Part shown: positions 46,425 to 58,900 of the stretch, one piece after another
How positions within the stretch are numbered: the stretch's first letter is position 1
Layout of the letters: every line of letters begins with the position of its first letter
NCBI GenBank assembly: GCA_028554755.1
Contig: JAPTOF010000002.1
Coordinates: 8,357,001-8,421,000, forward strand
From: Cordia subcordata
Taxonomy: Eukaryota; Streptophyta; Magnoliopsida; Boraginales; Cordiaceae
Reading direction: 5' to 3'
Length of the DNA: 64,000 nucleotides
The notes under the pieces: model-generated
The model's database searches: none
What the model saw: the letters and a program-made list of their open reading frames with translations, nothing else
What the model was told of the DNA's origin: nothing
Translations under genes and position numbers: made by a program

Positions 46425-47987
46425 ATCTTCATATTGTCTTTTTTTGTTCGGTGTAGTTCCGTCACGAATAGTACGTGTTCTCTATCAGCTGATAGGTCAG
46501 CGTCACAAATATCATATAATTTGTTTAATTAGGAGCTGTATATTGAAAATATCAGCTCAATGTTATATATAAGCATACTGATCAATGTATATATAGTATA
46601 ATAAATTTGTTCTCTCCATTAGATGAATTGCACATGGACGTACATTTCATGTAAATTCATCCGATTTAGAAGTTTGTGATGCTATGTTAAATAATTATAT
46701 TTATTTTGTTTCTTTATATAATATACACTAAATGTGTTAAAATTTTGTTTATAGACAATATGTAACCAAATGAAGTAGAACCTAAAAGTGACTATAGTGA
46801 TCATAATACTTATTCAACACTAATATAAAAAATAATTTATAATTAATCGCAATGTTAGAATTTGGTATACGTAAAGAATTTCATATTATTAATAGTAATA
46901 TATAATTTATATTTAATTATGTCTTCCACGTTCATATTCCATATTTACATTAATTTACATCACTTCTATATCTATGTAAACAAGATATTTCTTTTTATTT
47001 TTTGGAAAAAAGAATGACAAAATTTATTATGAATATGTTTATGTAATGTGGATCTGTTTGACGTGGTCAGTGACGGATGTCTACTTGTCCAGATATTGGT
47101 ATAAGTGAAAGTGTGCCCATTACTTAGTTTTGTAATTATTTAATATTCTATGTGTATAATCGATATATGCATATACTAAAACAAGTATTGCTACTCCCTT
47201 CGAAACTAATTTCTAACACCGTTTGTCATTTCATAGTTTGATGCGCAATCTCTAACATGTAATTACCAATTTTATTTGCATCACTTTGTTTATGGAATGC
47301 CGATCAATTTGTAGTGCACGTGCAAAGTTTACGTGAGCAAGTGAAACACAAATGCACGCATTACACCCATATATACCGACCATTCACAGGCGATGTGTCT
47401 TAATTCAATCACTTTTTTTTTTTGAATTATATTGGAGTTTAATTATATCATTTCAGCTTATTTTCTTATTTTTTTGTCATTTTTAAATATTTTATCCAAT
47501 CATTGCATAACACTTAGAAAATAATGTTTACTATTAGAAATTTATCAAGAATTAAATTCTAGAAAATATATTTATATTTTATCCATATATATATATATAT
47601 TATAAAAATGTAATTGGTCACTAGCAATAAATAAAAACAATAAAAAACTTAATTTTCCCGTGCATTGCATGCATGCGGCAAATACTAGTGCAAATATCAT
47701 ATAATTTGTTTAATTAGGAGCTGTATATTTAAAATATCAACAATATTTTAATCTCTCAATTTCCCTTAAAATCTCTAGTAACTTGAATGGTACGGTCACC
47801 ATACATATGCAAAAATAAAGCAGACCAAAAGTACGTAGAGATCCATTCCAAGAGAATTCCATCACGAGCATGCATGCATGCAGCACCACTTAACGTGTTC
47901 ATTGCATGATTTCATGTTTACATACAATTAAGCGGAAAGAAAAGCAGCTGGTAAAATCAAAGTTTCAACAGGGAGCATCATCGATAA
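46425..47987. repeat. FLS 3' flank with a 49-bp direct repeat
   Basis: 46506-46554 and 47691-47739 are identical at 48 of 49 positions (CAAATATCATATAATTTGTT...), in the same orientation, with 1,136 bp between them. The DNA between has no gene or recognisable transposon ends. The rest is AT-rich flank between FLS and the sucrose transporter. Confidence 0.7.
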
Positions 47988-50900
47988 TCATTCACCAGGA
48001 GCTGGGGATGGGAGAAGGGTAAATGCAAATATCCCACTCGCAGCCGCAGCGATGGCTCCAACCACAAATGCCGGTAGATTACCACCTCCAAACAAGGCAT
48101 CCCATGGTCCGCTAGCAACAGACACTACCATCTGTATAACATTTTACATACATACATACATCATATTTGTATATATCATATATATTCATACCATGATCTC
48201 AAATATATGCACACATAGATGTCTCATTCGTACTTAATTATCTGATCCGTTGAGATTTAATGTGGACATGACAACCTCTCTCGATCGTTTTAATGTGTGA
48301 TTAATTATGCATTCTTTTGTCCTTTATTTCGAACTTTCCACCGAGTCACAATAATATTCACATAGTACGTACATATAGTTTCTTGAATTTATCTTTTGAA
48401 TATTAATTATGGGCATGTTTGGATTGGTTTTTTTTAAGGAAAAAATATTTTCTTTTTTTGAAAAAAATTATATTAAATTTGCAATAACTATTTGATTTGA
48501 TTTCTAAAAAAGTTGAAACTTTGAAAAAAGCTCAAATACAATTTTTTTTAAAAGCCAAAATTTTAGCTTCTAAAAAAAAATTTATTTTTTAAAAGTAGTT
48601 AAAAAAAGCACTTTTGAAAAAAATCAATCCAAATGAACCTTATATATTTGATGGAGTAATATATTTTATACGACTCCTTCAAATTAAATGAGGTATGTAT
48701 ATATATATATAGAGAGAGAATTAACCCCATGCACATATACAGAAAGCAATAATTGACCAAATGAGTTATACCTGAGGTATAACTATTGCAAGATTTAGAA
48801 CGCCTAGCGAGAGACCTGAAAAGATTAAACGTCAGCATTGATATAAAAGAAAAAGATCCCCTCATATTATATCTCAGAAATAAAAAATGGTGACAAAACC
48901 ATATATCGATCCGCAAACTTTACCTTGTCCTGCACCAGATTTACTAGAGAATATTGAAGCTAAAGCAAACGGGATACTGAAAGTCACCTGTATAAATTAA
49001 AGAAAGATCAGAGTTAGAAAAACTTCAAAAGCATTGTGCAAGTTGTCTCCATCAAATTAGTGATACTCGATCTGACGAATCTATTCTTTTGGATGGTGGG
49101 TTAATTAACTTGTACCGTTATTTGCAGCCAAATATTATTTTATAAGTCCTGTACCTAGCTAGACCATGAAAGATGTAACGAAATTTCCATTTTTTAAAAG
49201 ATGTATGAAGATCTAGAAATGGGATACTATCAACTGAAAGTGCATATATTCGTTTAATATATCAAATCCATGAATTGATCACGACACTAATTAAAATCTG
49301 ATTTGTTTAATTAGGATTTTTTTTTCATTTTCTTACTTGTTATTACATACTGATGAAGCTAATCTGGAAGCTAGAGTCTGTTCCGTATTTATTTGTTCAT
49401 ATTTGGAAGGAATGTGCAGCAATTTTTTATCATTATTCAATCAATTGTTACTTGCAGATCCGAAATTGAACTGACACGGATTTCAAAGGGGATAAGTTCA
49501 AATTAAAGAAGCAATTATGGCATTAATTCGCCAGCCACTGCATGTTAACCACTTATAACCTTCTCAAAAGACCAAAGGATCATAAACTACCTCAACCCTC
49601 CTGACACCCTTTTGACTTTAGAGAAGCAAAAATTATATTGGCAAATTTATTAAATTATATTTGACCCTTGCATATGACTTTCAAAATCATTAAATACCAC
49701 CTAGCTACACGTAGCATGTGATGATGACTACAAAATTAGTAAATTAGTAGTTATAAAGGTAATAATGACTCACCGCTTGAGGAATGCCCAAAACAGCAAA
49801 GAGAACCAATGCGCCTACCTTAACACCAGGCACGGGTGGTAGAGGGGTGGTCTTACCATCTTTGTCGGTGGTGTGCCGCCGTGTAGACTGAGCCATTTTG
49901 GTGATTAGAACCGTCATGCCCAAGCAAATTGCTAAAAAGAAATTAACACCACCCCATAACTTCTTCTCACCACCAAGTCGACGAGCCAACAACTCCACCC
50001 CGAGTGATGTGAACCCCAAGACCACCGAGTTAAGCATGAGCCCGAGTGCACCAGCACGCACACCAAGGTCATACATCTTACTACCCCCCTCACCCACTTT
50101 GCCTCCGTACACCTCCCTACCCATCCAGTCTGTATCAAACAACAAGAATGGGAACCAAGCCACCCAATTCAGGCAGGTCACCAATAGTAAAAACCACATG
50201 GGTCTAGACAGGTTCTTCAATGCACTGAAAATTTCTCCAAAAATTGGTACTTTAGAGTATTTCCCACGGGCTGCTTCACCTTCCACCTCGTCATCGCCGG
50301 CGGCGTCTCCGACCAGATGATCAGGTCTTACTTCTTTGACAAGGGTCAGAGCCAACGTAGTCAGGATTAGCAAAAGACATATGGATATAAAAAAACAGCT
50401 CTTTAGGTTTGCACAGTATACATCACATGCTTTAGTTTTTGTGAAGGGAAACATCTTATAAAGATGAGTGTATGAACCGGCTGCGTAGCCTAAAACGTTG
50501 CCCACCGCCATGAAGAATGAAAATAACGCATTAGCTACTCTCGTTTTGGAGCTATCCCCACCTGATAAATCAGCCAAGAACGCTCTACATGGACCCTGGA
50601 AGGAATTAATCAAATATCAAACAACGGTTTTAACAATGCTTTTCCAAATAATTGAAAATGATATTTTATTCAAATGATCGTTGAGAACTCTCAAAAATTT
50701 CTTTTATAAAAAAAGAAAAAGAAAAAATCCAATAAATATTTGTAAAATGCTGTTATTTGCTTTGGCTATAATGAGATTAACAATGAATGATATGTCAAAT
50801 GCATAGTCTTAAATGTAAAAATTATTGAAATATTATATTTTTATGAGTATTTAATTATTTTCACTCCAAAAAATTGTGTACAATATAGATTCTTTACCCT

Positions 50901-52060
50901 AAATTGCTGGGGAATTTCGTAAACAAAGGCTATGGATTTTAATAAATGTGACGATCTTCGAATTGCATGAGCGATATATAACCTTAAAAGCATTATAAAA
51001 AGAGATTCTTCAATAATGTTGCAATTACAATGATGACGAGGCAACTTCCATGTAATAATCTATCTTTGGACAATTATTTTCATGAGTAATTTTGTATTAG
51101 ACTCTTGTAATAATAATTTTTTTTATTTTTGAATAACTGCACCATTTTCCAAACAAATAAAATAAAATTACCGCATTAGTTTGCCTTTACTACAATTTAT
51201 ACATTCTACAGACAACTATATAGAAGATTTATATAAACGACTTAACTGTAAGTTTCTCCAGTCAGAAATTAGCTACCTGCACTATTTTATGCATTTGTCG
51301 CTTCACTCAAAAATTTTAAAAAAAAATTATATGTTTTTTCATTTAATTTGTCCTGGTATTTTCTGAAAGTGTTTAGATTTTTGGTTAACTTTTAACTTAT
51401 AAAAACTGATGAACTTATTTAATCTAATACTTAAAAGTTAGAGACCTAAATATTGATAAAGCTTTTTCTGTAGTAAGTTAATTGAAGCAATTCCACATGC
51501 CCAAAAACCAAATAGAAAAAGTATAATGGCGAAAACTAAAAAACTACTTAAAACAATACGCAGGAAAAATTAATGAGAGGATAGAGTCTGCGTACCTGTA
51601 ACATGTTGTTTGCAACATCGAGAATCCAAAAGCCAACAACGAATACAGAAATGGCACGAGTCTTAGGTGTTTTATCAAAGGGGTCGCCAAAGGCGCGACC
51701 GAGATCGGCAGCGAAACCAATGAGGAAAACAGCCACGACTACAAGGGCGGCGCCGGCGGCAATAAAGGGGCTGCGCCGGCCAAAGCGGGAGGAACAGTTA
51801 TCACTGTAGTAGCCGACGATGGGCTGCACCAGCATGCCAGAAATGGGTCCACAAAGCCATATAAAGGCAGCCCATGTATGAGGGATGCCCAAAAGCTGCA
51901 CGTATGGTGTCAGCAGTGACAATTGTAGGGCCCAACCGAATTGGACTCCGGCCGCTATCGACGCTACCATTATAATCTTTCGTGTCCCCGGCGGCGCGGG
52001 TGGAGGTGGTGGCAGTGCTTGCTGTACCTGGAAAGAAGACACCCCTTTGGCGGACTCCAT
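47988..52060 (-). CDS. SUT1: Sucrose/H+ symporter (SUT/SUC family, probably type I)
   Basis: This is a plasma-membrane sucrose-proton symporter of the GPH/MFS type; type I members load sucrose into phloem. Five exons: 52060-51596, 50595-49774, 48987-48924, 48815-48772, 48131-47988; 512 aa, the usual size. The cytosolic N-terminus is followed by about 12 hydrophobic segments. Recognisable features are [24 protein letters not shown] with the conserved His61, the loop 2-3 motif [10 protein letters not shown] (residues 91-100), a central charged loop ([20 protein letters not shown]) and the C-terminal [11 protein letters not shown]...[14 protein letters not shown] region (here [20 protein letters not shown]). 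Assignment to type I rests on remembered similarity to SUC2/SUT1 proteins. The symbol is generic. Intron 4 carries a MITE. A TATA box lies about 80 bp before the ATG and the 5' flank is duplicated upstream. Confidence 0.9.
48411..48640. mobile_element. MITE, 'GTTTGGATTGG' family, in sucrose transporter intron 4
   Basis: The left end GGGCATGTTTGGATTGG mirrors the right end (reverse complement AGGTTCATTTGGATTGA). The interior shares ATTATATTAAATTTGCAATA with the copy at 35921, and that block also resembles the interior of the copy at 12329. The length is 230 bp. Confidence 0.75.
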
Positions 52061-52101
52061 GGTGCAATGTGTTTTCTTGTTCTCGTTTACTGAAGAATGA
52101 A

Positions 52102-52357
52102 GAGGAAGCCTGCTTTTTCTAATTATCCTAATATAACAATTTATTTATAGCATCTGTTTTACAATGATTTTCTTTTTCTTTTTTTTTTTTTTGGCCTTAA
52201 AACAGCACCAAAATTTAATGCCATATATGTGTGTGAACATATTCACGGTCGTAGCTGTTTTGGTAAGTAATTAAAATCCACCAATGAAATACTACGAATG
52301 TAGGGACAATTATATTTAGTGCCATATATGTGCGAACATATATATGTATATATAGAT

Positions 52358-52398
<41 letters not shown>

Positions 52399-53105
52399 CG
52401 GGTTACCTACTCCATCATTAACCATGCTCACAGGAGCATATCCTTTTGAAAATTATTTATTTCCTTCAGTAGCTCTATTAATATGAGATCACCTTTAGTT
52501 GGGTTGCTCCTTTACTAGGAAGACTTTCGTTGACGGGAATGTCTCTTTCAGGCATCAATTATATGCGTTTTTACTTGGCAACAAGGTCAGCTTTAGGGTT
52601 AATATTGCTTACTCTTCTTGGAAACACGCATCTATATGACATTTGGATCGAGAGAAACTATAACATAGTTTTTGGAAATACTTGTAATATGAAATTCATT
52701 TCATTTTCAAATGAAATTAAAAGCATTCCAGGAGAATTTTATTTTCAATGAATTATTTTGTTTGGATCTACCAAATCTTTTGTATAAAATGTGAAAATTC
52801 AAATTATGTTTGAAACACATGTGACATTGGAATTGATACATATATTTTGCTTAAATAACTTTTTATTATAATATTTTTTATTATTATAATTTTCATGAAA
52901 CAAATTCTTTTCTTGTTCTATTCTTCTTGTTATTGAGGAGGAAGCCTGCCTTTTAATTATCCCGACATATCGATTTATTTATAGCATCTGTTTCGCATTG
53001 ATTTTTGGCCTTAAACAGCAATAAACTTTAGTGCCATATATATGTGTGAACATATTCACGGTCGCAGCTCCTTTGTAAGTAACTGAATCCACAAATGCAA
53101 TGATG
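52102..53105 (-). repeat. Duplicated 5' flank of the sucrose transporter
   Basis: 52102-52290 and 52938-53101 are direct copies: both run GAGGAAGCCTGC, AATTATCC, ATTTATTTATAGCATCTGTT, TTTTGGCCTTAAA, GCCATATAT, GTGTGAACATATTCACGGTC. The copies differ by substitutions and by a T-run present only in the first. A third short piece (TAGTGCCATATATGTG) lies at about 52318. A (TA)n run occupies about 52360-52395. Confidence 0.85.
52141..52149 (-). promoter_or_regulatory. TATA box of the sucrose transporter
   Basis: On the minus strand TATAAATAA lies about 80-90 bp before the start codon (52060). The same motif is kept in the upstream duplicate. Confidence 0.55.
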
Positions 53106-56100
53106 TGAATTTTGGCAGAGTCTATCTATGACCTATATATAATCTATAATCTATCCATAATCTATAATCTATATTTATGTTACAATATAATTTAAATTTC
53201 TTCTTTCTTAATCAAATTTAGAGTGTCGCATAAGTTCTTGTAATTTTAAAATGCCACATCATCACTTTTTTTTTTTAATTCATCTAAAGTGCCACATCAA
53301 TGCTTGCACTATAAACAAGTAGGAAGTAGGTGATGGTTTATGTACTAGATACAAAATAAAAATTAAAAGTAAAATTAATATTTTAAAAAAATAAAAATTA
53401 AAAACTAAAAGGTTAAGAAATAAAAATTTTAAATTAAAAAAATTTAAAAATTAGGAAATTAAAAAGTAAGAAATTTAAATAAAAATTAAAAAATAATTAA
53501 AAATTAAATAATTAAACTATCAAAATATCTAAAATGAAAAGTTAGAGATTAAAAAGTAAAAAATAAAAGAATAAATTTAAGCAATAATTTTAACTAAATA
53601 TATTACGAATTATTTTTTATACAATATAATTTTTTATTCTTTTACCAAACAACTGAACAAATTTATTTATTATAAAATTGAGTTCAACACTCTTAAATGG
53701 TAATAGCAAATTACAACAATAATACATTAATTATCAATTATTTAATGATTAAAATTAAATTTATCTGTGAAGTTGAAAAGGAAAAAAAGCTTAAAACGAT
53801 TGAAGTGAATGAGAAATTAGAGTTTTTTTGCCCATTATTTTGAGACATTTAACCTTCCTATTAACTTGGATATGAATCTAAGTGGTTATGATACCTTTAG
53901 AATTTCTCTATAATCTTGGATATGTGATTGTTGTTTGAGAGGTTTTGCAACTCCTGAAATTCCTCTATTAATGTGACATTGAAGGGTTGATTTCTTCTAG
54001 CACCTATTTAATGATCTTTTAGTAAGACACACAAAACACGAAAAAACATGTCTTCTTCTACTTTTTAGTTAGAGCATAATTCTTATATAGTTCTAGCATT
54101 TGTAATTTCCCGTAATTGAGAGAGTCCATGAACTAAAAGTTTGTAAGTTCTTACTTTTGTTGTGGGATGGCTTCACTTTTTCCTCATACAGCACTCATTT
54201 TTCTAAAAAAAATATATACATTTTACAATTTTCTTTTAAAAAAATCTTTATATACATAATATGTTGAAAGAGTCAATATTGACCCTATCAAAATATCCCA
54301 TGACCCCATGTCTTACCTTCCACCTTTTTCATTAAAAGGGATGGATAGCATTAGAGATGAAGTGATAATTCAATATTTTCGAAATATGAGATCCCCTATC
54401 AAGGTCAATTGTAGCATTTCTATTTTGAAAAAGTATTCACACTTTTTACATACAAATTATTTTTATATTGACACCAACAAAAAAGTTTCTGGCTCAGTTC
54501 CTATTTGTTGTGCTACAATAATTACAAAAAATAAGTCATTGTATCCTAAAGACTTTTCTTATCGCAGCCATATAGCACATATAACGAAACAATAAAGGCT
54601 TAACACTGAATCGAATTTAGGGGTCAGCTTTATTTTGCCTGTAGTTTTGTTATAATTTATCTTTGTCTAGTTCGAATTATTCATAATATACATATTAATT
54701 TTCATCTTGATTCCCTTTTAGATTTCTTTTGGTTATTATAAATTAATAAACTATTATTAATATTTCCAACAAAAACTACGTTCATTCAACTTTTGATTTC
54801 CATTTCGGTTTCGAGTCTTGTTTGTTGATGTGATCTGAAAATTCTATTCGTCACCCATGATTGTGGGTTAAAGTTTGAAAGTTGAACACTTTGAAATTCA
54901 TTTTGTTCACCCTTAATGTCCCTCTTATCATGTTTAAGTTTGAATTATAATAATCTAAGGTTATTTTACCGTCTACGCTATTGTGTCATGTGTTAGTTCT
55001 TGTAGATCTTTTCATCTTGTCCTTGGTATCATTTATTTATTATTTACTTAGTGATTGTGGTTAAAGTAACATATTTTGTGTCACATAAGATATCCATTCC
55101 AAATCCTGGTTTACGTAATTTGCGACCTCATGAACGCCTTGAAGCAAATGTCATTACCTCTCTTAATCTCATTTCCTTGTGTGTATGGACGCTTTAGGTT
55201 GAACTTCATAGTCTCTATTCGCATGCTTAACTTTAGTAAATATGAGCAATTTGTTATACGATTCCTCCTTTTCTCCATTGTGTTATCTTTTAAGTTCTAT
55301 CTTTGAATTCTTGAGTCACCAATAATCTAGTAACGTTATATGTGCGATGTAAGGTCTGTCTTCATTCGTTTATTTGTTTAGTGATCTAAGAGATTCAGGT
55401 CATTGACCAATTTATTGACCTGTTACCGTACTCTGTCTTTGTTGTGTTCTTTCCAACTTCTAGAAACAAACTTCTGCTAAGTCTTTGCATATGTTCAATT
55501 AGGGATCCATCGTGCTTCAATATTACTTCTTCATATCTTTGTTGTGTTGCTTACATCTCACTTTATTATGGTACTGTAAACTGTGTAAATATGTGTATAT
55601 TTGTATGTGTGAAGGTGCATCCATTGCTTGGTAGGGGCATAGTACTCACCTTGTGTTATGTGTGTTATGCCTGATGGAGGCATAGTACTCACTCTGTGAC
55701 TGGAGCTGCTCACTTTTAAATGTAGCTATAGCTTGCGATAGGCTAGCCATCTTGTTTGCAGCTAGGCCGCTTGTAATTTTTTGTGTTTCGCCTTGCATTT
55801 TATCTCGGCTTTATCAATCTGTACAGCTAGCTGTGTATCGTGTCCTTAGTTTATGCCATTTATGGATCCTTAAGCTTAAACTTGTGAAGCTTAAACTTGT
55901 GAAGTGTATCATCTTCTCATTGCTTTGGAAAATTGATCTTTTGTATCTTTTTTAGTCATTCTACTACATGCTTTGTCGTATGATAATTCTTTGTCTACTC
56001 GGCTAGCCATTTTGATTATGATTATTCCGTGATTTCGTTCCTTATTCCTATGTGTCATTCCATCATGCCAGTTGTTTCATTTTCTCATCAATTTTACGTA

Positions 56101-56950
56101 GTGTATGCAAGTGTTTCCCTATGAGCCCGAGTGATACATCTCGTATATGTCCTTAGTTATGCCCAATTTCTGTTGTTATTACGATATAGTTGCTTAGACC
56201 ATTTTGAATAATCCTCAAGCACATATGTTTTGGGTCTATTGTTATGAAAACTTGCAAGTATGCAATGCTACTTTCTACTCAATTTCTTGACTATTTGGTA
56301 TCATCCATCGTTCGCGCAATTAACTGGTGCTCCATCCTTTACTTGATAACTTCAGCATTGAAAGATTTGTTTCATAAAATCATACATAATTCTACTACTT
56401 TGTGATCGCATAGCATTTTGTCGCATATACTGCACCTTAGGCATATTCTTGTCAATGTGTTCAATTTGGTCCTTTGCCTTTGATTGATACTCCATTCGTT
56501 ACTATGTCCTAAACAAAATTTGTTCTCTAATATTTAGTTATTTTTCATCAGTCATAAGACCTTGTGTCGTAGCTTGATAATTGAAGTAACACCTAGCTTT
56601 GTCCTGCATTTTGCAACCATCTATCTTTGTCTAATATGTTCCACATGGATAGAAGTAAGCTTGTTGGGTCCTCTTATGACTTGAGAAACTTCTATTTGTC
56701 TCCTTGTCAAGAGTATTTGTTACTTTGTTAAAGCCACCCTTCTTTGATGTGTAAAGAACATCTTTTATGAGTATATTGAACAAATTCTAAACGCCTCCAT
56801 TACGTGAGTCCATATCTTTATGCAACTAGACTCAAATCTCTTGATATTGTTCTAATTTGATCATTAACCCACCACCAAGGTTAAGTCCAATTGTAAGTAG
56901 ATGCTACCCCTTTTACTACTTGGCTTCCACAATTAACGCCTCTTTGACTT
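53106..56950. other. Long gene-free, AT-rich stretch
   Basis: 53320-53620 is almost pure A/T low-complexity DNA (AAAATTAAAAAGTAA-type). From about 54300 to 56950 base composition is more even and short open frames occur (54308-54595, 55076-55306, 55444-55674), but none shows a known motif. A 15-16 bp tandem (AGCTTAAACTTGTGA twice) lies at about 55870-55902. The stretch may contain unrecognised decayed repeats. Confidence 0.5.
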
Positions 56951-57265
56951 TGTTGAATGTGACCCGTATTATATAATTAATATGTGTCATTTTCCTTATA
57001 GGATATTGTTTTATTTTCCTTATAGAATATGGATTAGGATACTTGTGTACTAAAAATAGGGGTTAGGACATTGTATTAGGTGCCTCAAGGCCATGCCCCA
57101 TGGGGGTGTCTGTGAAAAAAAACCAGAGTAAGCCTTGTAGTATTCGAGATTAATAATAATTTATTTTCTGCTGTCCGTGGACGTAGGCTTTAAGGTCGAA
57201 TCACGTAATTCTCCTGTGTCTATTTTCTTCTCTTATTCTTCGTGTTTACATGTTTTCCCTGAACA
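56951..57265 (+). repeat. 5' LTR of the copia element
   Basis: It starts TGTTGAATGTGACC and ends CCCTGAACA. The TATA-like site reads ACTAAAAATAGGGG, where the 3' LTR keeps ACTATAAATAGGGG, so the 5' promoter appears damaged. Confidence 0.93.
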
Positions 57266-57268
57266 AAC

Positions 57269-57280
57269 TGGTATCAGAGC
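57269..57280 (+). other. Primer-binding site for initiator tRNA-Met
   Basis: TGGTATCAGAGC begins three bases after the 5' LTR. It is the standard plant copia site, complementary to the 3' end of initiator tRNA-Met. Confidence 0.93.
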
Positions 57281-58131
57281 TTAGGTATTAATCCGCTACT
57301 TGAGGGGAAAAAAAAAACAAAAATCAAAACTCACTGTGAAATCAAAATTGCTCAAACCAAATGGTGCCTAACCAAACAAAGGTCTTTGCTTGGCGAGAAT
57401 TGCTCCAGTGCTGTCTACGTTGAACGTTGGTGGCTAGAGTAGAAACTTACGTCGGCGGATCGTGGTTCGTGTTTGGGTTTGAAGAACAAGCGAAGAAGAT
57501 AGAGTTCGCGTGCTTTTGAGGTTAATTTTTGGATATTCAGGGGTTTTTTTTTTTTTTTGAAAATTGGTTCAAGTTTGCAAAGCAGGTTTAGGGTTAGTAG
57601 ACTTGGGTCTTTAGTTTTATTTGGATCGGGCCTGGGTAGTGGCCTTGTCCAATTTTGGCTAGGACTTGGGTCTTGGGTTAATTAATTTTTTGTTGGGCTT
57701 GGGTTCCAGGCCAGAAAAATAATAATTTTTTTTTTTGGGTTTGGGGTTAGTTTAGGCCAAAAGAATAAAAAAAAAATTTTTATTTGGGCTTAGATTTAGT
57801 CCTTAAAAAAAAAATTTGACCAGTTGACCTGTTTGATCGCGTTGACCAGAATTTGACTTTGACTGTTGACCTTTGACTAGGGGTTAACCGGGTTTGACCA
57901 GAGCCTTACCCCATGTTTTTCGACGTGCTGAGTCCGTTTTTGGGCTCTATTTTTCCAGATTCTGCTCTGAAGTGCGTGATTAGGGACGGTGTTGACTTTG
58001 AGCAACAGGTTTGACTTTGACCAGTGTTGACCAAAGTTGACCGGGGGTGTTCCTAAGGTTTTTCAACATGCTGAATCCGTTTTTGTGGTCCATTCAACCA
58101 AATTCCCTCCCGACGTGTGAGTTTTGAGCAA
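57281..58131 (+). other. Copia leader with a dense TTGAC (W-box) cluster
   Basis: This is an 850-bp non-coding leader between the primer-binding site and gag. From about 57815 to 58053 the motif TTGAC followed by C or T occurs thirteen times, all on the plus strand. Confidence 0.85.
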
Positions 58132-58900
58132 ATGAAGATGTCTTCCACAGGTGAAAAGTTTGAAATCTAGAAGTCTGACGGGAGAATGAGTTTCAGTCTA
58201 TGAAGGATCAAATTCAAGGCATTTATGACAATGCAAGGACTTTGGAAAGTCATTGAAGAAGTGATCTCAGAGAAGATGGAACCAGCAGTGAGAGAGGAAC
58301 TCGAAGCGAAAGCTTTGAGTGTAATACATATGTCAGTGACGAATGAAGTATTGCTGGAGATTGCTAAGAAAACGACAACAGTTGAGGCTTGGAATACTTT
58401 GGTGGAATTGTATGCATCTAAATCTCTCACCAATCGCCTCTACTTGAAGAAGTGATTGTATCATCTTAGAATGAAAGAAGGTACGTCACTAAAGCAACAC
58501 CTTGATGAGTTTACCTCTTGTTTTATTGCTTTAAAGGATGTGGGTGTTAAAATTGATGATGAAGACCAATCTATGATCCTATTATGCTCTTTATCGCCTT
58601 CATATATGAACTTTGTGGACACTATGTTGTACGGGAGGGATAAAATTACCTTTGAAGATGTGATTGCTTCATTAAAATTGAAGGATCTTTAAACACATAT
58701 TTCGGGACATAGAGAAGAAGTTCATTGGGAAGGTTTAGTGAGTAGAGGGAGATTAGAGAATAGAGGCGGATCTTCGGGTAGAAAGAAAAGCAAGTCAAGG
58801 TCAAAATCAAGAGCAAGGAAGCTACACTATTTCGAGTGTGGTGAAAAGGGTCACATTAAGAAAGAATGTCCAGAACTGAAAAAGGTGAAAAAAAGGTAGA
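58132..58900 (+). pseudogene. Copia gag, broken
   Basis: The frame opens near 58132 (ATGAAGATGTC). It reads through a UBN2-type gag region (LWKVIEEVISEK, AWNTLVELYASKSLTNRLYL, EGTSLKQHLDEFTSCFIAL, LLCSLSPSYMNF) into a basic Ser/Arg stretch and a zinc knuckle. In-frame stops occur at about 58170, 58200, 58453-58455 and 58690-58692. The knuckle reads YFECGEKGHIKKEC, so its first cysteine appears replaced by Tyr. A frameshift in an A-run near 58880-58900 separates gag from the protease frame. Confidence 0.85.

Noticed and set aside
49898..50320. Antisense Ser/Pro-rich frame opposite sucrose transporter exon 2
   Set aside because: It is a shadow of a real membrane-protein exon.
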